Assembly (NCBI GenBank): GCA_965205385.1
Contig: CBDBGS010000007.1
Span: 186,001-250,000 of the forward strand
Length of the DNA stretch: 64,000 nucleotides
Direction: 5' to 3'
Source: CATOSP01 sp965205385
GTDB lineage: Bacteria > Chloroflexota > Dehalococcoidia > Lucifugimonadales > UBA3495
Positions 26,235-35,395 of the stretch are shown piece by piece. Within the stretch, counting starts at the first letter, position 1; every line of letters starts with the position of its first letter. Made by a program: the position numbers and the translations under genes. The notes beneath the pieces were generated by a model, which ran no database searches, had not been told where the DNA came from, and saw only the letters and a program-made list of their open reading frames with translations.

Positions 26235-26246
26235 CCAACGTACCGA

Positions 26247-26320
26247 GCGGGCGTAGCTCAGTGGTAGAGCGCAGCCCTCCCAAGGCTGATACGTGGGTCC
26301 GATTCCCATCGCCCGCTCCA
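26247..26320 (+). tRNA. tRNA-Gly (CCC)
   Basis: A 74-nt cloverleaf: acceptor GCGGGCG pairs with CGCCCGC, anticodon stem CAGCC/GGCTG with loop CTCCCAA (anticodon CCC), T-arm with GGTCCGATTCCC, and encoded CCA. The usual T-loop TTCGA is TCCGA here, a small deviation. Confidence 0.95.
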
Positions 26321-26411
26321 ACCCACGCTCCTACGTGACGGGGCGTAGGCCAGAAGAGAAGCGTACCGTTCCTGGTGGCTGATTGTACGGGGCTCCGTGG
26401 TCGGTCCGAGG

Positions 26412-26696
26412 CTAATCCGCCAAAAGCTTCAGCAATAGCTCCCTCAGTTCAGGGGTCTCGCGCAGGGCATCGCGCATTAAGGCCAGGTCTTCCGGAGACA
26501 TTAAGAGCGGTGAGCGTCGAAAGTGCCCGTCGTGGCCGTAGTGGCAGAACCGGATACTAACGGCCCCCTCGGCTGGTTCTTCCGTGTACTTGAGCAATTG
26601 CAGGGAGGGAGAATGGTGTTCCCCTTGGACTCTGGCCTCCTCCACAACGATCCCACTGCCCCAAGAATAGTTGAAGCGACGCTGCCTGGTAGTCAT
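26412..26696 (-). CDS. Small hypothetical protein, 94 aa
   Basis: Encodes 94 residues: a beta-rich N-terminal half (FNYSWGSGIVVEEARVQG, then a strand with SIRFCHYGHDGHFRRSP) and a C-terminal helix pair (SPEDLALMRDALRE, then PELRELLLKLL). I do not recognise the family. It follows the PAC2 gene with a 30-bp gap on the same strand, and that gene follows a MOSC gene by 18 bp, so this is the last gene of a three-gene operon. The gene-like codon pattern and position support it as real. Confidence 0.7.
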   Translation of the reverse strand: MTTRQRRFNYSWGSGIVVEEARVQGEHHSPSLQLLKYTEEPAEGAVSIRFCHYGHDGHFRRSPLLMSPEDLALMRDALRETPELRELLLKLLAD

Positions 26697-26726
26697 TCGC
26701 GATTCACCAGATACTGAGTCCCCGTG

Positions 26727-27662
26727 CTATTCCGGCAGGTTTCGCAGGATGTCCTCCAGAGCTTTGTCCAAGCCGGGGTCAAGGTCCACGGGCTCCACGA
26801 ACGGGGTGTAGTTGTAGTCGGTGCGTACGCTGTCGATAAGCTGCTTTGCCTCCCGGTTTTGAGAGCCTATCCGCTCCAGTGTTTCCATGAGCCGCTGCGA
26901 CTCCGTCTGCCCCAACTGCTCTAGTTCCGAGAGGTCTATGTCCAGCTTGAACAACGACTTCAACCTGCGCATTATGTCGTAGTAGGAACGGTGGTCGCGA
27001 ACAATCCCGACCTGGTCATTTCCCTGGGTGGAAAAGGGGTACATGGGAGCCATTGCGCCGAGGCGGAACATCGCGACGTCCGGGTGCTCGAAGTGGGCCA
27101 TGGACACCAGGGCCATGGCGATGGTGGGACCCCTCCTGCCGTCACTGCCGTAGCTGGAGAACTGCACGCCGTAACGGTCCAGCGTCTCCCTCATCTCCGC
27201 CTTGCTGTATACGCAGGTGATACGGCGCTCAAGGTCGGGCGGGACGGGGCCGTTTACACCTTCCACGGCGGCGGTCTGTTTGATCCCGAGTTCTTGTAGA
27301 CTCTGGAAGAACGCGTCGCCGAACACGTCTATGCGGAACCAAGGCTCCTCGCCCCGGAAGATTATCAGGCCGTTGCCCGCATCGTAGAAGTAGTTCTCCC
27401 GGTACATGGACTTGGTGGGCAGACCTTCCTCGTAGGCCACCAGGGGACGGAAAGTGTCATGGGTCCCCGCCACCTGGAAGGGGTAGCAGTCCTGGGATAC
27501 TTGGTGTGTCATTTCGCCTATCTTCCGGGCGCCCAGCTTTTCAACCAGGTATCTGGTTAACCCCCCGGAGACGCGGCCTCCGTCGGACCATTGCCTGCGC
27601 CAACCGGCGATCAGGAATTCGGCCTGGGGTTTTTCGGAAAATGTTACTAATTGCTCTGCCAT
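26727..27662 (-). CDS. PAC2-family protein (proteasome-assembly-chaperone-like fold)
   Basis: A protein of 311 residues. Seen: FLIAGWRRQWSDGGRVSGGLTRYLVEKLGARKIGEM, the start typical of bacterial PAC2 proteins (COG1938/COG2047), and then the segment GDAFFQSLQELGIKQTAAVEGV. The C-terminal 80 residues are helical and charged (SQRLMETLERIG). Bacterial PAC2 proteins have no settled function; a proteasome link is known only for eukaryotic and archaeal relatives. ATG 27662 has AGGAG upstream. It is the middle gene of a MOSC-PAC2-small protein operon. Confidence 0.82.
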   Translation of the reverse strand: MAEQLVTFSEKPQAEFLIAGWRRQWSDGGRVSGGLTRYLVEKLGARKIGEMTHQVSQDCYPFQVAGTHDTFRPLVAYEEGLPTKSMYRENYFYDAGNGLIIFRGEEPWFRIDVFGDAFFQSLQELGIKQTAAVEGVNGPVPPDLERRITCVYSKAEMRETLDRYGVQFSSYGSDGRRGPTIAMALVSMAHFEHPDVAMFRLGAMAPMYPFSTQGNDQVGIVRDHRSYYDIMRRLKSLFKLDIDLSELEQLGQTESQRLMETLERIGSQNREAKQLIDSVRTDYNYTPFVEPVDLDPGLDKALEDILRNLPE

Positions 27663-27680
27663 GGGTTCAACTCCTAAGCG

Positions 27681-28457
27681 TTAAGGCAGGATAGCGGCGG
27701 GTAACGTGACCGCGTCTCCAATGCTCACCCTGCCGGGCCGCTCGACGATTCCATAAACACCAAAGTAGGCGGTCCCACCGGCTGGCCGGTAGCCCGCGAT
27801 GATTTCTTGTGTGTTCAAATCGGTGTCGCCTGTGTCGGGGTCGTGGGTGGTGATGGCGCACCTTGGGTCTCTGGCGACCACTCTCACTTGCAGATCTTCA
27901 CCAATACGGACAGCCTCGCCTATCCAATCGTCCTCCTGATGGGGTCCGCACCCATGGAGCAGGAAGTTCGGACGGAATCTCCGGCTGTCGAGGGCTATAT
28001 CCGCGCCCGGCTGCTGGCCCAGCCTTTCCAAAGAGGCGGCGGAAAGTAAAGAGATTGGGAATTCATCGTAACATTGGCCGGGCTGTTGGGCCCTTATGAC
28101 CCGGACGGGGGAGCCGCAGAATTCGGAGAGAACCGAGTCCCACTCGCCTGGGGCCGTATTCCCCGTCACTCTACGCCCGAAGATACGGGTAACCGTGGCC
28201 TCACCGGGAGACACCGGGCCTTCGACAACGTTACCGCCTGGCATGTGCAGCACAAGCCACTCAGGTTCCTGGCGGTATTCGGCCTTCACCCGCACCAGGC
28301 TTCCGAAGTGCCGCTGGGTTACGAGTCTGCCGCTGTCGTCGACCAGAAACAGCCGACGGTCTTCGGAGATACCTTGCCAGGACACATCAACCGCGTCGGG
28401 ATGGGACAAAGCCAGCGACTTCACCGGCGAAATGTGGATCTCTTCGATGGTTATCAT
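27681..28457 (-). CDS. MOSC-domain protein with N-terminal beta-barrel
   Basis: A protein of 258 residues. An N-terminal MOSC-N barrel (IHISPVKSLALSHPDAVDVSWQGISEDRRLFLVD) is followed by the MOSC domain (RRFRPNFLLHG, then VARDPRCAITTHDPDTGD). MOSC proteins relate to the C-terminal domain of molybdenum cofactor sulfurase and to the mARC N-reductases; the conserved Cys of VARDPRCAITT is the Mo ligand position in mARC. It may thus be a Mo-dependent reductase of N-hydroxylated or oxidised substrates. GGGAG upstream of ATG 28457. First gene of a leftward operon. Confidence 0.88.
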   Translation of the reverse strand: MITIEEIHISPVKSLALSHPDAVDVSWQGISEDRRLFLVDDSGRLVTQRHFGSLVRVKAEYRQEPEWLVLHMPGGNVVEGPVSPGEATVTRIFGRRVTGNTAPGEWDSVLSEFCGSPVRVIRAQQPGQCYDEFPISLLSAASLERLGQQPGADIALDSRRFRPNFLLHGCGPHQEDDWIGEAVRIGEDLQVRVVARDPRCAITTHDPDTGDTDLNTQEIIAGYRPAGGTAYFGVYGIVERPGRVSIGDAVTLPAAILP

Positions 28458-28662
28458 GGAGCCGTTACTCCCACCAACGTCAGTAGAAGCGGCCTGATAT
28501 GAATAATCATAACAGAATGGGCAAGCCGCACCTCGCAGAACCCAGAGCCCCCGGCCCGCGCCGCTAGTTTAACCCCAAGGCGGCCTTGACGCCACCGGAG
28601 CCCGTCTTTAGTATCCAGACAGCATCCACCCGAGCCCGAACCCCCGCGAAAGGAGACCGGCC

Positions 28663-29814
28663 GTGAAAATTACGGGTATAGAGTCCTGGACCGTCCATCC
28701 TGGGACGGGCAAGAATCTCGTCTTTGTCAAAATAAACACCGACGAGGGGATTCACGGTTGGGGGGAATGCTATACCTAGTCCGACCGGGACCTACAGGTT
28801 GTTTCCCACGTGGACCAACTGGAGCGTTACCTGATTGGCCGCGACCCCATGAACATCAAGCACTTCACCCAGGTTGCCTACGACGACTACGCGGGCCGGC
28901 GGGGAGCCATGGACTATTACTGCGCCATAAGCGGTCTCGAACAAGCCATGTGGGACATCACCGGCAAGGCGCTGGGAGTCCCCGTGTACGGACTGTTGGG
29001 CGGCGCTTGCCGGGATAAAATTCGCGTGTACGCCAACGGTTGGTCCGAGGGAGCCAAGACCCCCGAGGCCCTAGCCGAACGGGCATCCCAGGTCATAGAG
29101 ATGGGATTCGACGCCATGAAGTTCGACCCCATCCCCGGTCCTTGGCGCACATTTGTCAGCCGTGAGGTCGAGGACCAGACCATCGAGAATGTAGCGGCCG
29201 TTCGACAAGCGGTGGGTCCCGACGTGGACATTCTGGTGGAGATGCACCGCCGCCTTGCGCCGATGCATGCGGTCCGCATCGCCAGGGAGATCGAGCAATA
29301 CCGTCCCTTCTGGTATGAAGAGCCTGTGTTGGCCGAAAACATGGACGCTCTGGCCGCAGCCAAGCGGGACATCCGCATTCCGGTGGTCACCGGCGAGGAG
29401 CTATACACGAAGTTCGAGTTCAGGGAAGTCTTCGAGAAGCGGGCGGCGGATATCATCAACCCAGACGTCTGCAATGTCGGCGGCATACTGGAGTTGAAAG
29501 AGATCGCGGCCATGGCGGAGCCCTACTTCGTGATCGTTTCGCCCCACAACTTCAATAGCACCACCGTAGGACTGGCGGCGACGCTGCAGGTCTCGACCTG
29601 CATCCCCAACTTCCTCATCACGGAGTATTTCGTGAACCTGGAGGAGTTCGGGAACGATATCGCCGTGAATCCCTTCAGGGTGAAGGACGGCTACATACAG
29701 ATACCAACCGGACCGGGCCTTGGAATCGAACTCGACGAGGACGCGCTTGCCCGGCACCCGTACCAACCCTTCCCGGCCAGGTCGCCCCGGCAGTATTTCC
29801 AGGAAGGACCGTAA
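28663..29814 (+). pseudogene. Enolase-superfamily (mandelate racemase/sugar-acid dehydratase) gene with amber codon 39
   Basis: From GTG 28663 (AAAGGAG 8 nt upstream) the frame encodes 383 codons interrupted only by TAG 28777-28779 at codon 39. The sequence before the stop (INTDEGIHGWGECYT) is an intact MR/MLE N-terminal domain. After it come the capping domain and barrel with metal ligands in EMHRR, YEEP and GEEL, and the acid-base His of SPHN. The DxHxR-like EMHRR resembles galactonate/mannonate dehydratases. A single CAG to TAG change explains it. A shorter product from GTG 28810 would lack the N-terminal strands that close the active site and is unlikely to work. It may be a recent pseudogene or a base-call error. 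Confidence 0.82.
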
Positions 29815-29823
29815 ACCTGGCCG

Positions 29824-30954
29824 TCAGCGGCAAGTCTCCACGGCCTGCGCGACGTCTTCCACAGCGCGGTGGATTTCTTCAGCAGTGGTGTACCTTCCTG
29901 TGGAGAAGCGCAGCGTCCCCATGGCGTACTCCAGCGGGACGCGCATGGCCTGTAACACACTGGAGACCTCGACTTGATCACTGTGGCAGGCGGCCCCGGC
30001 TGACGCGGCCACCGCTTTCATCGCTGAAAGCGCCGTGTCCGCTTCCATTGACGGGAAGCTAACGCTGGAAGTGTTGGGGAGCCGTTTCACCGGGTGGCCG
30101 TTGGTCTTCATGTCGGAGAACCTTTCACCGAGTTGGGCTTCCAGCAGGTCCCGCGTGGATATCATGGTTTCGCAGTAGGCATCCAGGTTTCCGTTAATTA
30201 ACTGACAGGCCTGTCCCAGGCCGACTTCTTCGATGACGTTTTCCGTGCCAGCCCGCCAACCCATCTCATGGCCCGCTCCGTGCATCAACTTCTCCAGCCG
30301 GACGCCGTTCCGGATGTAGAGGGCCCCAATGCCCTTGGGCGCGTACAGTTTGTGCCCGGCAATGGACAGCAGGTCCACGCCCAGCTCGTCGACTTTCACA
30401 GGGAGCTTCCCCACCGACTGGGCGCAGTCCGCGTGCAGGAGGATTCCGTGACGCCTGGTGATCTCCGATATTTCCGATATGGGCTGAATTGTGCCCACCT
30501 CATTGTTGGCGTGCATCACAGAGACCAGGACTGTCTGCGGAGTGATGGCCCATTCCAGTTGTTGTGGGTCGACCATGCCCAGCCCATCCACTGGGAGGTA
30601 AGTGACACTAGCGCCCCGCCCTTCCAGGTATGCGCAAACGTCCAGTACCGCCGGATGCTCCACCGATGACGTGATGATATGGTTGCCCTGTTGCCAGTAC
30701 GCCGCGGCCACACCCTTGATGGCGTGGTTGTTCGATTCGGTGCCGCCGCTGGTGAAGATCACCTCGTCGGTCTGGCAACCGACAAGACCGGCAACCTGGC
30801 TGCGGGCCGTGTCCACGCCCTCCTTGGCGCGCCGTCCGAAGGCGTGGCCGCTGGAAGGGTTGCCGAAGTGTTCGTGGATGTAGGGGAGCATAGCTTCCGC
30901 CACGGCGGGGTCGATGGGAGTGGTGGCGTTGTAGTCAAGATAGATCGGGTCCAT
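29824..30954 (-). CDS. Cysteine desulfurase (NifS/IscS-like), class V aminotransferase
   Basis: A protein of 376 residues. PLP-binding Lys202 lies in SIAGHKLYAPKG. His100 in VEHPAVL stacks on PLP. GGTESNN (70-76) and LHADCAQS provide the phosphate and pyridine contacts. The catalytic Cys323 sits in the short loop GAACHSD. It releases sulfur from cysteine as a persulfide for Fe-S clusters, thiolated tRNA or LarE-like reactions. No iscU, sufE or mnmA is next to it. ATG 30954 has AGGAG upstream. Its 3' end converges with the enolase-family gene, 9 bp apart. Confidence 0.93.
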   Translation of the reverse strand: MDPIYLDYNATTPIDPAVAEAMLPYIHEHFGNPSSGHAFGRRAKEGVDTARSQVAGLVGCQTDEVIFTSGGTESNNHAIKGVAAAYWQQGNHIITSSVEHPAVLDVCAYLEGRGASVTYLPVDGLGMVDPQQLEWAITPQTVLVSVMHANNEVGTIQPISEISEITRRHGILLHADCAQSVGKLPVKVDELGVDLLSIAGHKLYAPKGIGALYIRNGVRLEKLMHGAGHEMGWRAGTENVIEEVGLGQACQLINGNLDAYCETMISTRDLLEAQLGERFSDMKTNGHPVKRLPNTSSVSFPSMEADTALSAMKAVAASAGAACHSDQVEVSSVLQAMRVPLEYAMGTLRFSTGRYTTAEEIHRAVEDVAQAVETCR

Positions 30955-31090
30955 GTGGTGACTCCTGACTGTTTTGGTTTCGGGTTGGTTTGATGGCTAG
31001 CGGTCCAAGGACAAGGCGCTACCTGGCCAATATATACTAGATTCCAGAGGGTGTGGAACTGGCGCGGTCCCGGGAGGCCGGGTCCCCACC

Positions 31091-31099
31091 TGCTATAAT
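31091..31099 (+). promoter_or_regulatory. Extended -10 element for the SDR gene
   Basis: TGCTATAAT: TATAAT at 31094-31099 with the TGn extension, 35 nt before ATG 31135. No -35 match is evident, which extended -10 promoters tolerate. Confidence 0.5.
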
Positions 31100-31134
31100 C
31101 GGCGGTGAAACCGGAGCTTAGAACGGAGGATGCC

Positions 31135-31905
31135 ATGAGGCTGGAAGGCAAGGTCGCACTAATCACCGGGGCCGCCGCTGGAGTGGAAGGCGAGCTTATG
31201 GGATTCGGAGGGGCCAGCGCGAGGCTATTTGCCCAGGAGGGCGCGAAGGTCGTTCTCACCGACATCAAGGTGGAAGAGGGAGAGAAGACCGCGGCCCAAA
31301 TCCGGGAGGCTGGGGGTGACGCCATTTTTGTACGCCTGGACGTCACCCAGGAACAGGACTGGGTCAACGCGATACAGACGACCGTTTCCAACTTCGGCCA
31401 ACTGGACATCCTGGTGAACAATGCCGGGACCGGGGCCAGGTTCAATGTCGAGGATACCACCGAGGAGTTGTGGGACTCCCAGATGGACGTCCACGCAAAG
31501 GGCACATTCTTGGGCACCAAGCTGGCGATCCCCGAATTGCGCAAACAGGGCGGGGGCTCCATCATCAACACGTCATCCATTTACGGGATCATCGGCAGCC
31601 CCACGTCCACCGCCTACCATGCCGCCAAGGGCGCGATCCGGCTGTTCACCAAGTCCGCGGCGGTCCAATACGCACGGGAAAACATTCGGGTGAACTCCGT
31701 CCACCCCGGGTACGCTCATACGCCCTTGACGGACCGGGGATACGAGGACCCTGAACGCCTTCAATGGTCCATAGACCGAACGCCAATGGGCAGAGTGGGC
31801 AACGCTTACGAGATCGCCTACGGCATCTTGTACTTGGCGTCGGATGAGTCATCCTTCGTGACCGGCGCGGAGTTGGTCATCGACGGGGGAATGACGGCGC
31901 AATAG
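31135..31905 (+). CDS. Short-chain dehydrogenase/reductase (SDR)
   Basis: A protein of 256 residues. The NAD(P) motif reads TGAAAGVEGELMGFGG, the TGxxxGxG signature with an unusual insertion before the Gly-rich turn. NNAG follows the fourth strand, then Ser in the TSSIYG segment and the YxxxK pair in AYHAAKG. An Asp after strand 2 (VVLTDI) suggests NAD over NADP. It oxidises or reduces a hydroxyl/keto group; the substrate is unknown. ATG 31135 has GGAGG upstream. The HpcH aldolase gene follows 69 bp later on the same strand. Confidence 0.9.
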   Translation: MRLEGKVALITGAAAGVEGELMGFGGASARLFAQEGAKVVLTDIKVEEGEKTAAQIREAGGDAIFVRLDVTQEQDWVNAIQTTVSNFGQLDILVNNAGTGARFNVEDTTEELWDSQMDVHAKGTFLGTKLAIPELRKQGGGSIINTSSIYGIIGSPTSTAYHAAKGAIRLFTKSAAVQYARENIRVNSVHPGYAHTPLTDRGYEDPERLQWSIDRTPMGRVGNAYEIAYGILYLASDESSFVTGAELVIDGGMTAQ

Positions 31906-31974
31906 GGCCGGGGGTTACGCCGGATAGGACCACCGGAGCAGGTGGCAGGATATTCGAGTTGAAGGGGTGCAATC

Positions 31975-32742
31975 ATGCAGACCAACACCGCTAAAGCCAA
32001 AATGGCCGGGGGAGGAGTAGTATTCGGGGCGATCATCAGCCGTTACGCCCCCGACCAAGTGGAGCTATTCGGCGCGCTTGGGTATGACTTCGTGATGATA
32101 GATTGCGAGCATGGACCCATAGACCTAGACCACCTGGAACACATGGTGCGGGCAGCTGAGGTGTTCGGAATTACGCCCATCGCCCGCGTTCCGAATCACG
32201 ACGAATCGACATTGCTGAGGCATCTGGACCGTGGAGTGCAGGGTGTCATCGTTCCCCACGTGAACACGCGTGAACAGGCCGACGCGGTTGCCAGGGCATC
32301 ACGCTATTACCCGGAAGGACACCGGGGAGTTGGTGGGGGGAGGTCTCAGGACTACGGGGTAGGCGTGGCCCGTGACGAGGGCACACGGTGGGTCAATTCC
32401 CAGGTGCTGGTCATCCCGATGATCGAGGAGACGGAGGCCGTCGAGAACCTGGACGAGATACTTTCGGTGCCGGGGATCGACGTTTGCCATGTGGCCTCGG
32501 GCGACTTGGGGCAGAGCATGGGCAACCCGGGTCCGGCGGAAGTCCGCCGGTTGATGAGTCAGGTGGTTCCTAGGATACGGGAAGGGGGGAAATGGGTCGG
32601 GGTGGGGGGCAACTCTCCATCTGATGCTGCCGGTGTCGCTGAATTTATCAAACTGGGAGCCAACTTCGTTACGATCTCCGCGACGGGTCTGCTGCGGTTG
32701 GGCGCCGAAGATTTCCGGAAACGGGTGGACGACGCCCTCTGA
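31975..32742 (+). CDS. HpcH/HpaI-family aldolase (2-keto-3-deoxy-acid aldolase)
   Basis: A protein of 255 residues, class II (metal-dependent) aldolase of the HpcH/HpaI group. Seen: FVMIDCEHGPIDLDHLE (metal- and substrate-binding acidic strand), RVPNHDESTLLRHLDRGVQGVIVPHVNTREQA with the RxxxxxxxxxLDxGxxGxxxPHV pattern, YYPEGHRGVG, and VIPMIEETEAVENLDEI. It cleaves 4-hydroxy-2-keto acids to pyruvate plus an aldehyde. Together with the SDR before it and the enolase-family dehydratase 2 kb upstream, it would suit degradation of a sugar acid (dehydration, oxidation, retro-aldol); this pathway is inference. Confidence 0.9.
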   Translation: MQTNTAKAKMAGGGVVFGAIISRYAPDQVELFGALGYDFVMIDCEHGPIDLDHLEHMVRAAEVFGITPIARVPNHDESTLLRHLDRGVQGVIVPHVNTREQADAVARASRYYPEGHRGVGGGRSQDYGVGVARDEGTRWVNSQVLVIPMIEETEAVENLDEILSVPGIDVCHVASGDLGQSMGNPGPAEVRRLMSQVVPRIREGGKWVGVGGNSPSDAAGVAEFIKLGANFVTISATGLLRLGAEDFRKRVDDAL

Positions 32743-32774
32743 CCAGCTTCCGAATTGACCAGGGAGGACGGGGG

Positions 32775-33464
32775 TTAGGGGTTAGAGGGTCCTGACGGCT
32801 CCTCACCGCCGGAGTCCATCTCGGAGCGCATCGCTTCCACACGCGCGCGTTGTTGCTGGGCAACCCAGCCCTGGGCCCAGCGGTGAAAGTCGTCCAGGGC
32901 GGGCGGGGCGATGTAGAACACCTCAATGTCCTGGGCGAACTGCACCTGGTGCCGTTCGCCGATTAACAACAGGCCCACCTCGTCGGCTTGCAGAGTGTCG
33001 TCTATCTGGTTGGCTATTCTCTCGTAGCGCCGGCGAGTGCTCTCGTTAAGCCACTCTTGAAGCCTTCGGGCCACTGACTCGCTGGCCATAGGCACCATGA
33101 GGCAGCGTTGCAGGTCCAGGGTCTCAAGGAGAAAATCGGCGTCTTCGGTTGCCTCCAACGTCGCGCCGGCCTGGCATTTGGCGGATACGAAACTATGGCT
33201 GCGCTGGTCCGCTTGGCCCAATTGTCCCAGACCCTCTTCCCCGCCGACGGTTAGGCTTTCGTGATAAATGTGGCGCAGGCCTCCCAAGGAAGCTTCCAGA
33301 GACGCCACCTGTAATTGCATCTGCTCCCAGTACCTTTGAAGAATCTCGACGCCTTCTGTAGCCTCGGCGGGAATGCCGTATATTAACGGCGCAAGCAGGA
33401 GCTTCCGTTTCCCCTGGAAACGGTCGGCGGAAGGGCGTTGTATGCGGGACAGCTCCTGGGACAT
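32775..33464 (-). CDS. Hypothetical protein, 229 aa
   Basis: From ATG 33464 (GGAGG 7 nt upstream) it encodes 229 residues. An alternative ATG at 33470 sits too close to the RBS. The protein is helical and charged: an Arg/Gln-rich N-terminus, a central helix with WLNESTRRRYERIANQID, then strands VGLLLIGERHQVQFAQDIEVFYIAPPALDDF and an acidic tail. No signal peptide. I do not recognise a family. It ends convergent with the aldolase gene and lies 208 bp from rpsU, which runs the other way. Confidence 0.75.
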   Translation of the reverse strand: MSQELSRIQRPSADRFQGKRKLLLAPLIYGIPAEATEGVEILQRYWEQMQLQVASLEASLGGLRHIYHESLTVGGEEGLGQLGQADQRSHSFVSAKCQAGATLEATEDADFLLETLDLQRCLMVPMASESVARRLQEWLNESTRRRYERIANQIDDTLQADEVGLLLIGERHQVQFAQDIEVFYIAPPALDDFHRWAQGWVAQQQRARVEAMRSEMDSGGEEPSGPSNP

Positions 33465-33677
33465 GTTCATTCCTCCGAGGCGTTGAGATCAAGGCGGGGA
33501 TTCGGACCGCAGTTTTTATTCTACCCTCTCTACCCGCCTTACCCGTTACAGCCCTGATGGTCCAGCGTGAAGGTTGCCGGAGGCCGAAAGTATCGGGGAG
33601 CAGGTGGGCCGAATGTTGCCCGGCGCCAGTCCTTATGGTAAATTGGGCACAAATCGGACCGAGTTGAGGTGAGTTGA

Positions 33678-33866
33678 ATGGCTTATGTGACCCCTCGTGA
33701 AGGAGAGAATCCCGAGAGCCTGGTCAACCGTTTCCGGGCTTCGGTACAGCACTCCGGAATTCTCCGGGAGTTGAAGGACCGCCGGTTCTTCCGTTCCAAG
33801 GCGCAGAAGGAGCGGTTGGCCGCCCAGCGGGCCGCGCGCCGCCGCCGCCGCCAGCACCGGCGCTAG
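33678..33866 (+). CDS. rpsU: Small ribosomal subunit protein bS21
   Basis: A 62-residue basic protein: VTPREGENPESLVNRFRASVQ and ELKDRRFF are the bS21 core, followed by a polyarginine tail (RRRRRQHRR). bS21 binds near the platform of the 30S subunit and helps mRNA initiation. The length is typical. GAGGTGA precedes the ATG. It is monocistronic; a long hairpin (33973-34004) lies 107 bp downstream and serves as its terminator. Confidence 0.92.
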   Translation: MAYVTPREGENPESLVNRFRASVQHSGILRELKDRRFFRSKAQKERLAAQRAARRRRRQHRR

Positions 33867-33972
33867 ACTCCCCGGTCCTCTTGGACTGTCATCCGCCCAC
33901 ACCGCTGGCTTCTATTGCAAGGTTGTAATGTGGTGGAGGAAATCGGGCTTGGCGCGACTACATGAAACGCTT

Positions 33973-34004
33973 AGCAACCGCCTCTGAGTTCAGAGGCGGT
34001 TGCT
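33973..34004. terminator. Long hairpin between rpsU and the MBL gene
   Basis: AGCAACCGCCTCTG (33973-33986) pairs perfectly with CAGAGGCGGTTGCT (33991-34004), a 14-bp stem with a 4-nt loop. It lies between two convergent genes and 4 bp beyond the MBL stop codon. Only short T runs flank it, but the stem is strong; likely a bidirectional terminator. Confidence 0.75.
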
Positions 34005-34007
34005 GCG

Positions 34008-34868
34008 TTAAAGCGTAATGCGCATGAGCTCTTCGGAGAAGATGATTTCGCCATCGTAGGCTCGGCGGATGTCTCCGATTCCCTTTTCCATGGGCCCATG
34101 ACCGGAAAGGTGGGGGCCAATGTGCACCAGCACCAGCTTTCCCACGCCCGCTTCCTGGGCCATGCGGGCCGCACCGAGGGTGCCGCATTGTCCGCCAGCC
34201 TCGCCGTTTTCGTCCATGACCTCCTGATCGTCCCAGCACATGCAGAGCATCATATCCGCGCCTTGGGCCAACTCCGTCACCGTGTCACATGGTTGGGTGT
34301 CGCCGGTAAATACGATGCTTCCTTCCTCGGTATCCACCCGGTAGGCGAGGGAGTCCAGCCAGGGTTGAACGTGCTCGGCCTGGGCGGACGTTACCCGCCA
34401 CTCGCCGCTACTATGGACGGGTCCGGGAGTGACGTCCCTAGCGCTTACCGACGGTGGTTTGCGCGGCAAAGTACCGCCCCGGTTGACGTGTACCCGCTGG
34501 CTCAACGGGTGGTTGACCCGAGCCATCCAGTCGTGGGTAAAGACGCCATTCTCGCCGATGATCCCGTCTGTGATTTTCTCGGTCAAGGTGGGCCCAAACA
34601 CCTGTAGCTGGTTTTCCTTGCCGATGCTCTGGTCCCAGCGGCACAGCAGGAAACAGGGGTAGTCGATGTCGTGGTCGAAGTGGTGGTGGGTAAAGAAGAG
34701 GTAATCCACGTGAGTTGGGAACAGCCCGGCCTTGACCAGCTTATGGGTAGCGGCGGGACCGCAGTCGAACATGAGCAGGTCGCCGCCAACGCTCAGAACG
34801 TGGGCGCTGCCGAACCGGGCGGGTGTGGGGGTTGGTGTGCCCCCGCCAAGGACGTAGATTTCAGGCAT
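34008..34868 (-). CDS. Metallo-beta-lactamase-fold hydrolase (RNase Z-like)
   Basis: A protein of 286 residues from ATG 34868 (AGGAG upstream). Seen: the Gly/Thr-rich start EIYVLGGGTPTPTPARFGS, MFDCGPA, the metal motif FFTHHHFDHDIDY (HxHxDH), VFTGDTQPCD with the bridging Asp, and LVLVHIGPHLSGHG with a late His. The pattern resembles RNase Z/arylsulfatase-type MBL proteins, but the exosite of tRNase Z is not obvious. Function is therefore limited to a metal-dependent hydrolase. The 5' flank opens a gene-free stretch (34869-35906). Confidence 0.87.
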   Translation of the reverse strand: MPEIYVLGGGTPTPTPARFGSAHVLSVGGDLLMFDCGPAATHKLVKAGLFPTHVDYLFFTHHHFDHDIDYPCFLLCRWDQSIGKENQLQVFGPTLTEKITDGIIGENGVFTHDWMARVNHPLSQRVHVNRGGTLPRKPPSVSARDVTPGPVHSSGEWRVTSAQAEHVQPWLDSLAYRVDTEEGSIVFTGDTQPCDTVTELAQGADMMLCMCWDDQEVMDENGEAGGQCGTLGAARMAQEAGVGKLVLVHIGPHLSGHGPMEKGIGDIRRAYDGEIIFSEELMRITL

Positions 34869-35395
34869 GGTGTCTCCTAATACGGGGAGTCGCGTGGTGC
34901 GAGAGTTACGTAGGCCGGATTTGCCTTTAGACATTGTACAGGGAAATGGGCCGCGTCCTCATTCGGGACGTTTTTCGCTGGGGGAGGAGGCTGGTTCTCG
35001 TAGTGTTCGAGCAGAGTAGTTGGACCCTCCCACGAAAGATCCGACAGGAGCCATCGTTAGTAATCGATCGGCGGCATTGCGATTTAAGGCCACGGACCAA
35101 TTGGAGGGGCGTTGGCTTTAGGCCCCGGAGGAGGACTGGGCATGTATGGAGATGCGGTCCATTAAGCGGGCCGACCTGTCGAAGTTTTTTGGGTTCTGTG
35201 ACATATTGAGACATTTTGTGACAGTTACCGTCTGTATGGGGCAAGGGTTTGGGTGGTTGCCCCTACCTGGTGATCACAATGATAGAGAGACGGCGCCGGG
35301 TGTGGGAAGGGGAAGATGTCAGTAAGTGTACAAGGATGACCGGGGCAGGGAACGGCCCCAAGGAGCGGCCCATCGAAAGACTCCGGTGTGCGAGC
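34869..35395. other. Gene-free stretch before a MITE
   Basis: I find no supported reading frame, RNA gene or clear promoter in this interval. Short open frames on both strands here have no recognisable protein features. Confidence 0.5.

Noticed and set aside
28777..28779. TAG recoding (stop codon read as an amino acid)
   Set aside because: TAG also ends many intact genes here, and other lesions in the window are TAA codons or frameshifts, so general recoding is unlikely.
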